From assembly GCF_029633865.1 (NCBI RefSeq), contig NC_079224.1:20422728-20486727 (forward strand): DNA of 64,000 nt, in the 5' to 3' direction. The notes below the pieces were generated by a model. It saw only the letters and a list, made by a program, of their open reading frames with translations. It made no database searches and had not been told where the DNA came from. Each line of letters begins with the position of its first letter. Within the stretch, counting starts at the first letter, position 1. The translations under genes were made by a program, and so were the position numbers. This stretch comes from Lampris incognitus. Lineage: Eukaryota; Chordata; Actinopteri; Lampriformes; Lampridae. Below are positions 58,307 through 64,000 of the stretch, one piece after another.

Positions 58307-58338
58307 TAAATGACCTGAGGGAGGGACCTGAGGGAGGA

Positions 58339-58365
58339 TATATGGCTTTGTCCCAAAGCCATATA
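58339..58365. repeat. second copy of the hairpin tip
   Basis: TATATGGCTTTG-TCC-CAAAGCCATATA, a 12-bp perfect stem with the same TCC centre, 33 bases after the larger palindrome. Between them GACCTGAGGGAGG is also repeated in tandem. Confidence 0.92.
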
Positions 58366-58369
58366 CTGT

Positions 58370-60536
58370 AATATATTAAAGTTAGTGGCTATGGATTTAT
58401 TGAAAGAAGAATGAAAAACTGCACTGAAGTCTTTTGACAGAGTTGAATATGTTTTCAATCTTCATTTACAAGAGTTGCTTTATAATCTAGCTCTATTGAT
58501 GGCTGAAGAAAATGGCATGACATGAGGGTCAACGAAATTTAAGAATGTGCAAAACTTAAAGCTATGGCCTCACAGGCTTGGGTTAATGACTCATGGAAAA
58601 TGCCAGATAGCTTTATTTAGTAGCCCACAATCACATCAATGCTTCAATAATTATAGTGGAATATGATCTTATTCAGAATTTATGAAGAAAACCTTTTTAG
58701 GATTGCAAAGGATGAGGTTCATGTCATATACCGTGATTATTGCCAGGAATTAATTCGTTCGTTACATCTATTGAAAGTAGCCAAGTAGCAAAAGCTCCAA
58801 GCTGGTCACTGCTGCATCTGGCATCGTCAATGGAAAAATCAAGTCATACATTTTACAGCCTGGATAGGTTTCTTAAGACATCCAACATAAGCTTGCATGC
58901 TGCATGATGTATGCAGGCATACTCTGCCTTTGTTATGTGACTTATCAGTCTGTTTCATTTGAGCATTTGGAATCATGCAAGGCTGCAATGCCTCCCACTG
59001 ACTTCACTCTCAGGGTGAGGGAGGATAGGCATTTCTTGCAGTATGACTGTTTGCAAAATTAATTTGGCTTGCACGGTTGCAGTCCTGGCTACTCTTCAGG
59101 ACCCCTAAACTACTACATGAAAAGCCTGTAGTGTAGTAGAGTGATGCAATAAAGGGAAGAAACCGTTAGTTTTCCTTCCTCTGTGGGAGGAGTCAATTCA
59201 ATAACAAAAACAAGTGAGAGTTGTCATATATATATATGATCTTATTTCAAAGTCTATCGCAATTAATTATGCAGAAGAAAAGGTTTTTGTGTCCACTGGT
59301 CCTTCATTATTTGGTAACATAGCCACGGTTGGTTTACAAGTAATCAGATTTGGTTCACCACATCCTTGCCACTTGAGACATAACATGGGGAATGACTGAT
59401 GAAACACTAACTCAGATGTTTGTGTCAACGTCCTAAGCGTAGCCGTCTCTGGGCTCTCACTCCGTCCTTCGGCCAAAAGAGCATAAGAGAGCCCAGCACT
59501 GCAGCGAGCTGGTCCTGTAGCCTGTGGTCAGCTTTCTTCTGTCTGTTTTCTTCTTACCATTCAACATGAAACACAGTCACATCCAAAAGTCATGACCTTG
59601 CACAAGCACCTTCTTTAACCACAGCACTGAGCTTCAGAACAGACTATGAATGCAATGAGCATGAGTGAGACAAAGAGCATTGAGAGGCATTTATGCATGT
59701 CTCATATAAGATCTTCTAAATTTGAGCCTCACCTGTGATAGGCTGAATTGATAGTAGTAGCATTCACAGAGCTACCAAAAAAGTTAACTTGAATTAAAAA
59801 AAAGAGCGAGACTGAGGTGAAAATACACAAGCTAACAAGGGTACAAGGGGATGTCCAAGACATGAGGATTTTTATTTGTTTATCCCCTGACTGGTAACCT
59901 CATTACCTACAATAAAGTAATAGAAGATGAGATAAAAAGTGATAGAACAGTGCTTTATATTTCATTGAATTATAGTTAACTGCTAACGCAGTTTTCCTCT
60001 TAACGATTGGTCTTGCTCAAGGTTGATATGAAACTCCTGTGGCTATGATGGGAGCTTCAAAACAACAACAATGAAAAAAGCCCGCAAGAACTTGGAAATA
60101 TCCTCTGTGGTTTCTATTCTAGGTGTTGCCATGATAGATTAGGTCAGGTTGGCCAGTTCGTACCTGATTTGACACACAGTTAAAAGTAAACTCGAACGAG
60201 GTAGGGAAATATTACGGCCATGTGTCGTCTCTTTTTTCACCGTCCATTTAATATGGTTACACAGCTGATAAATGGAGCTTGTGATGTTCCGTGGTTCCAC
60301 CTTTTTACTCGGTGTCACACTGGCGACACATGTTTTACATTATGCATCGTCAAAAAAGGGCGACTTCAAGCCAGGAGCGCTGGGAACTTAAAAATCACAT
60401 GCTCTTCCTTTGTATCATATCACCTGGGAAACAGTTTAGGAAAATGAAATGGAGCGGGCCATGTGACCTCGGCCTGCTGTTTGGTGACAATCGGAGATGA
60501 AAGCATTGACTTCAGATGCAAGCTTCTCTCACTCAC
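58370..60536. other. intronic, no other gene recognised
   Basis: Mostly unique-looking DNA upstream of the 28-kb intron's 3' repeats. A short (TA)n lies at 59226-59238. No frame has coding support. Confidence 0.55.
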
Positions 60537-60770
60537 CTGTTTATTCATGAAAATGTAAATGACCGGGTTGATGACAGTGCTTGTCTTAGCCAGGAGGGAG
60601 GGAATGATACTGGCCTCCGCGGTGACCAGGCCTTGGGGCCCGAAGGTGGCCAGCAGGGCCATGACCCCGTATGGCAGCCAGCACATCAGGTAACAGACCA
60701 CCATGACCACCACCATGAACAGTACACGCTGTTCGCGTTTTCTGCTCACCGCCGGGTTGATCCCACTGAC
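60537..60770 (-). CDS. TMT/encephalopsin-type opsin, exon with TM6-TM7
   Basis: A 78-codon exon between a consensus acceptor (CTCTCCTCCAG at 60771 upward) and donor (CAG|GTGAGTGAG at 60537). Both ends are in phase 0. Residues 9-15 (SRKREQR) are the basic end of cytoplasmic loop 3. TM6 spans about 16-40 with CWLPY at 30-34, the rotamer-switch CWxP motif. TM7 spans about 55-74 and holds the retinal Schiff-base lysine at residue 62 (codon 60585-60587) and NPVIY at 68-72. NKQ (76-78) is the conserved tripeptide after NPxxY. Together these define a light-sensing opsin. FGPQGLVTAEASIIPSLLAK is of the OPN3/TMT type and unlike rhodopsin, melanopsin or peropsin. All key residues are intact. Exons for TM1-TM5 are not in the window. 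Confidence 0.95.
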
Positions 60771-61264
60771 CTGGAGGAGAGAAGGAGGGGTGAGAGAGAG
60801 AGAGAGAGGTGGGGAGGTTAGTAGAGACAAACAGGCGGCACGAAAGAGAGTGGAGAGACACTCATAACTGCTGGATCCATAACAGTGTATCCAATTAATG
60901 CCCAGTCTCCAGTGATGACAACTATCTTAACAGTCTGTCTATTATGTCAATACCACGCTCAAGCTATGTAGGGCCAGTATTTGTATTTCAATCTAAGCCT
61001 ATGTGAGACAGGAACTGGTTAGATGAGGGAATTTGATTCTAGGGAGAAAAGTCTGGGAATTGAGTGAAAAGAAGAGAGGTCATGGTGGTTGGCAGGAATG
61101 AAAGGGCTGGGCTATGGAGAGGTGGAGGAAAAAAGACAGGGTGAGAGACTCATTACAACTTCCCACTTCGAAGCATCAGCGCATTCTGTGTGCAGAATGA
61201 AACGTACATACACAACATACACAACACTAGGGGAAGAGGACAGGCATAAATAAGTAAGATATGT
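60771..61264. other. upstream intron of the opsin, no other feature
   Basis: Starts with a CT-rich polypyrimidine tract on the gene strand (complement of GAGAGAGAGAGAGG at 60795-60815). No further exon was found from here to the window end. Confidence 0.6.
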
Positions 61265-61436
61265 AAGAGAAATAGGGGCGACAGAGGCTCGGAGGTGGAG
61301 CGGCTCAACTGGTGGGTTCCCGGTTCAACCCTCGGCTCCTCCTTGCAAAAAAATGTTGAGGTGAACTTGAGTAAGACACCTAACCTCTAACCGCTCCCAA
61401 TGAGCTGGTTCTTACTTTGCATAGCTGACACTGCCA

Positions 61437-61493
<57 letters not shown>

Positions 61494-61585
61494 CATTCAT
61501 TGATTGTAAGCGCCGTGAATGGCTGTTGCAGCTAGGAGAGTGCTGTATAAAATGCAGTCCATTTACCATTTACCGAGAGTTTCAT
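61265..61585 (+). mobile_element. SINE-like repeat (family E) with internal (TG)n
   Basis: Head GAGGCTCGGAGGTGGAGCGGCTCAACTGG with B-box-like GGTTCAACCCTCGGCTCC, then GAGTAAGACACCTAACC. A (TG)n lies at 61440-61490, and the tail is CTGTATAAAATGCAGTCCATTTACC. An inverted relative is at 62185-62405. Confidence 0.8.
61440..61490 (+). repeat. (TG)n microsatellite
   Basis: About 25 TG units inside the family E element, where a short TG tract is part of the element. Confidence 0.96.
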
Positions 61586-61645
61586 CCATCACCTTTAGCC
61601 GCTTAATGTCTAGTTCTCACTCAAAAAAACACACAGTCACATACA

Positions 61646-61648
<3 letters not shown>

Positions 61649-61699
<51 letters not shown>
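61649..61699 (+). repeat. (CA)n microsatellite
   Basis: About 25 CA units. Confidence 0.97.
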
Positions 61700-61703
<4 letters not shown>

Positions 61704-61842
61704 AAGCAGTTTCCTAGGTTCAGTACACTCAAAAGCAGGTTTATGCACCCAATAGACATGCAGTCTACACTACACAAACATGAGCTGCCTTTATTTGACC
61801 GTCCGCCTCTCAACTGGTCACATGGCATCTGCTATCAGTAAG

Positions 61843-62577
61843 GCCGGCATCACACATGCAACTTTTTCACGCAACTCAGTCAAATGCAGCGGCGTTTCGT
61901 CAGAGGTGCAATGCGTTTCGTCAGAGGTGCAATGCGTATCGGCCCTTGTAACTAACTGAAAAACTGGCGAGCCAGCTGTGGACCCAAACGGACGTCTTTC
62001 TCCTCTTTTTTCCGTCAGTCTCGTCTACCAGGTCAGCTAAAATGAGGGCATACAGCGCTTTTGCCCTAATGCCATTTGAAATTTGTGTCCACTCTGTTCT
62101 TAGCTACAAAATGTAGGTTGGTTAGAAACTTGATTAAATCTTTGATATATGAGAAAGTAAATGGTAAAAAATGATAAACGGACTGCATTCGTATAGCACT
62201 TCTCTAGTCTACTGACCACTCAAAGCGCCTCACATCCACCCATTCATACACGGATGGTGGAGGCTGTCATGCAAGGCGCCATCCTGCTCATCAGGAGCGG
62301 TCAAGGGTTCAGTGTCTTGCTCAAGGACACTTCGACACACTCTGCAAGAGCCGGGGATTGAACCAGCGACCTTCTGATTACTAGACGACCGGCTCTACCT
62401 CCTGACCCGAAGTAAGTAAGATGAGTATTTAACAGCTATTTATCAGACACATTCTGTTTATATCACTCTAGCTAATCGCATACGCTGCTGTACGTACTTT
62501 TGATTGGTTTAGTTGCAAAAACATTACGCAACTCGCAGCTCATAAATGCAGCCAAGTTGTGTGATAAATGTCATGTG
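61843..62577. mobile_element. possible MITE with weak inverted ends
   Basis: The left end (GGCATCACACATGCAACTTTTTCACGCAACTC) and the right end (complement of GCAACTCGCAGCTC...CAAGTTGTGTGATAAATG) are loosely inverted copies. Inside, the 21-bp unit GCGTTTCGTCAGAGGTGCAAT is tandemly duplicated (61892-61933). A family E SINE lies within it. Confidence 0.35.
62185..62405 (-). mobile_element. SINE-like repeat (family E), inverted copy
   Basis: Read in reverse: GGTAGAGCCGGTCGTCTAG, B-box GGTTCAATCCCCGGCTC, GTGTCCTTGAGCAAGACAC, tail AAGTGCTATACGAATGCAGTCC. Same block order as 61265-61585, without the long TG expansion. Confidence 0.82.
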
Positions 62578-62694
62578 CACCGTCAGCCCAAGATTCCTCA
62601 CCTTTCTGCAGGGAGCCACTTTCATAACACATCAGTGATGTAGTGAGTGCGATCTATGCAAACACTCTTCACACACACACACGCTTGCTCTCTC

Positions 62695-63160
62695 ACACAC
62701 ACACCATGTCACCATATATACTTGTGCTGACCCCTCGTTGACCACATTCATTCCCTAGCCTTTAACCCTAACCTTAACCATCATAAATACATGCCTAACC
62801 TTTACCCCTTTTTTACTACTTTTTATTAATCCCCGTGGGGCAATTCCTTGTCTGTATGTAACCCATCCTAGCTGTATAGCTAGGAGCAGTGGGCAGCTGC
62901 CGTGCAGCGCCCGGGGACCAACTCCAGTTCTTCTTTCCATTGCCTCAGTCAGGGGCACAGACAGGAGTATTAACCCTAACATGCATGTGTTTTTGATGGT
63001 GGGGGAAACTGGACCACTCGGATGAAACCCACAGCAGACACAGGGAGAACACGCAAACTCCACACAGAAAGGACCTGGGATGTCCCCACAAGGTAGATGG
63101 TTTAAGGTGTTTCTATCTTAATGCCCTAATGGTCCCCATTAGGATAGAAACACCTGGTAT
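62695..63160. mobile_element. dispersed CCTAACC-rich repeat (R2), copy 2, split by a SINE
   Basis: CATATATACTTGTGCTGACCCCTCGTTGACCACATTC and the TAACCCTAACCTTAACC block correspond to copy 1 at 38675. The other end (CCCCATTAGGATAGAAACACC) lies at about 63133-63153, beyond the SINE at 62815-63100. GGTGTTTCTATC at 63107-63118 pairs with GATAGAAACACC at 63142-63153, forming a 12-bp hairpin. Confidence 0.65.
62815..63100 (-). mobile_element. tRNA-derived SINE (family B), headless
   Basis: Minus orientation, tail first (complement of CCCCACGGGGATTAATAAA near 62825), through GGAGTATTAACCCTAACATGC to CACAGAAAGGACC. The tRNA-like head is missing, a typical 5' truncation. Confidence 0.88.
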
Positions 63161-63189
63161 ACACGTACAAGTACACGTACACGTACACG

Positions 63190-63191
<2 letters not shown>

Positions 63192-63273
<82 letters not shown>
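63192..63273 (+). repeat. (AC)n microsatellite
   Basis: About 40 AC units preceded by a short (ACGTAC)n tract at 63163-63191. Confidence 0.97.
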
Positions 63274-63274
<1 letters not shown>

Positions 63275-63334
63275 CTTGTACTTTGAAACACACTGCATCC
63301 ATACCGTATGCATGTGTTTACATATGCTCTGGTG

Positions 63335-63660
63335 AGGGCTAGCACGGTGGCCAGTGGTTAGCACTGTTGCCTCACAGCAAGAAGGTCCTGGGTTCGAACT
63401 CCAGGCCGTCCCAGGTCCTTCCTGTGTGGAGTTTGCATGTTCTCCCCATGTCTGCGTGGGTTTCCTCCCACCATCAAAAAGACACACGTGTTAGGGTTAA
63501 TACTCCTGCCTGTGCCCCTGAGCAATAAAACTAGAACTGGAGTTGGTCCCTGGGCGCTGCATCACAGCTGCCCACTGCTCCTAGCACAGGACGGGCTAAA
63601 TGCAGAAAACGAGTTTCACCGTGTGTAGAATGACGAATAATAAAGTGTCTTCTTCTTCTC
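63335..63660 (+). mobile_element. tRNA-derived SINE (family B), full length
   Basis: Head GCTAGCACGGTGGCCAGTGG with A box, B-box GGGTTCGAACTCC, body GTGTGGAGTTTGCATGTTCTC and TGTTAGGGTTAATACTCCTG, tail AATAATAAAGTGTCTTCTTC. It is the most intact family B copy. Confidence 0.92.
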
Positions 63661-64000
63661 AGAAGTATTCAGCTCACAGCAAACTGACTCCAGCGTGTCA
63701 TTTCAGGTTCTGACGGCATCACTCAAACAGTAGAACGTGCATATATATACATGCTAACTGAGCACTCAGCTATTGCAAGACAGGCAGGCTATTTGTGCTA
63801 TTACCACAATGTGACATTGAGCAAATAAATGGTTTTCCACTGTGACTGACTGATTAAGCAATAACGCCATGCCAGTGCTGACAGTTTTCAAATATTTTTT
63901 CGACTGACTTTGGAGGAAATATGAACAAAAAAGATCCTCTGTGGTCAGTCCAACCTTGGCTGCAACAGAACCAATAATGCCAACTGCAAACTTAATAAAG
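63661..64000. other. intronic, nothing recognised
   Basis: Unique-looking sequence to the window end. It presumably continues the opsin intron toward the missing upstream exons. Confidence 0.5.

Noticed and set aside
60771..64000. Upstream opsin exons (TM1-TM5)
   Set aside because: I read the minus strand for the disulfide-loop and TM3 DRY-like signatures and found only SINEs, CA tracts and unique noncoding sequence.

Overview
The window reads as vertebrate, almost certainly teleost fish, nuclear DNA. Teleost-type tRNA-derived SINEs, L2/CR1-like, RTE-like and L1 LINEs, Tc1 and hAT DNA transposons, and long (TG)n, (CT)n and (GATA)n arrays fill most of it, and there are no operons or long uninterrupted ORFs. 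The species cannot be named from the sequence; a spiny-rayed fish is a guess.

Only one host gene is firmly supported: an opsin of the encephalopsin/TMT (teleost multiple tissue) group on the minus strand. The exon at 60537-60770 carries TM6 (CWLPY), the retinal-binding lysine (codon 60585-60587), NPVIY and NKQ. The last exon at 31980-32270 carries helix 8 and the cytoplasmic tail. The splice sites are consensus and both junctions are phase 0. The two exons are separated by a 28.3 kb intron that is mostly nested transposons. The upstream exons must lie beyond position 64000. A 3' UTR may run down to about 29480. A CpG-rich stretch at 1-340 with a short ATG-containing segment ending in a GTGAGA donor could be the promoter and first exon of a second gene, but no further exon was recognised.

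Layout: 1-340 CpG-rich; 570-1960 nested LINE fragments; 7079-8300 decayed Tc1; 9002-9422 SINE with a perfect 16-bp target duplication; 12783-13206 SINE; 15150-15510 LINE 3' end; 16248-17110 SINE and hairpin-bearing repeat; 19370-19980 three repeat fragments; 20510-21256 DNA transposon with an internal minisatellite; 22126-23075 hAT relic split by a SINE; 25530-28920 near-full-length RTE-like LINE; 29129-29384 (TATC)n/(TG)n; 30812-31250 SINE; opsin last exon; 34009-34595 (GA)n and (GATA)n; 37070-37386 solo LTR with a 5-bp duplication; 39083-40287 palindromic Tc1 derivative inside a MITE; 40700-43545 L2-like LINE carrying two insertions and ending at an antisense L1 (43545-49400); 50624-50983 (TAGA)n; 52404-52850 SINE; 53121-57503 possible hAT-type element holding a SINE pair and an L2 LINE; 58186-58365 near-perfect hairpins; opsin penultimate exon; 61265-63660 SINEs and (CA)n tracts.

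The observations most worth a second look are the young 1.2-kb Tc1 palindrome in the opsin intron, the 53-bp perfect hairpin near 58.2 kb with a second copy of its tip, and the transposon whose interior is a TGACGT-bearing minisatellite. I see no clearly new coding system. All statements come from reading the sequence by eye; no database search or alignment was run.
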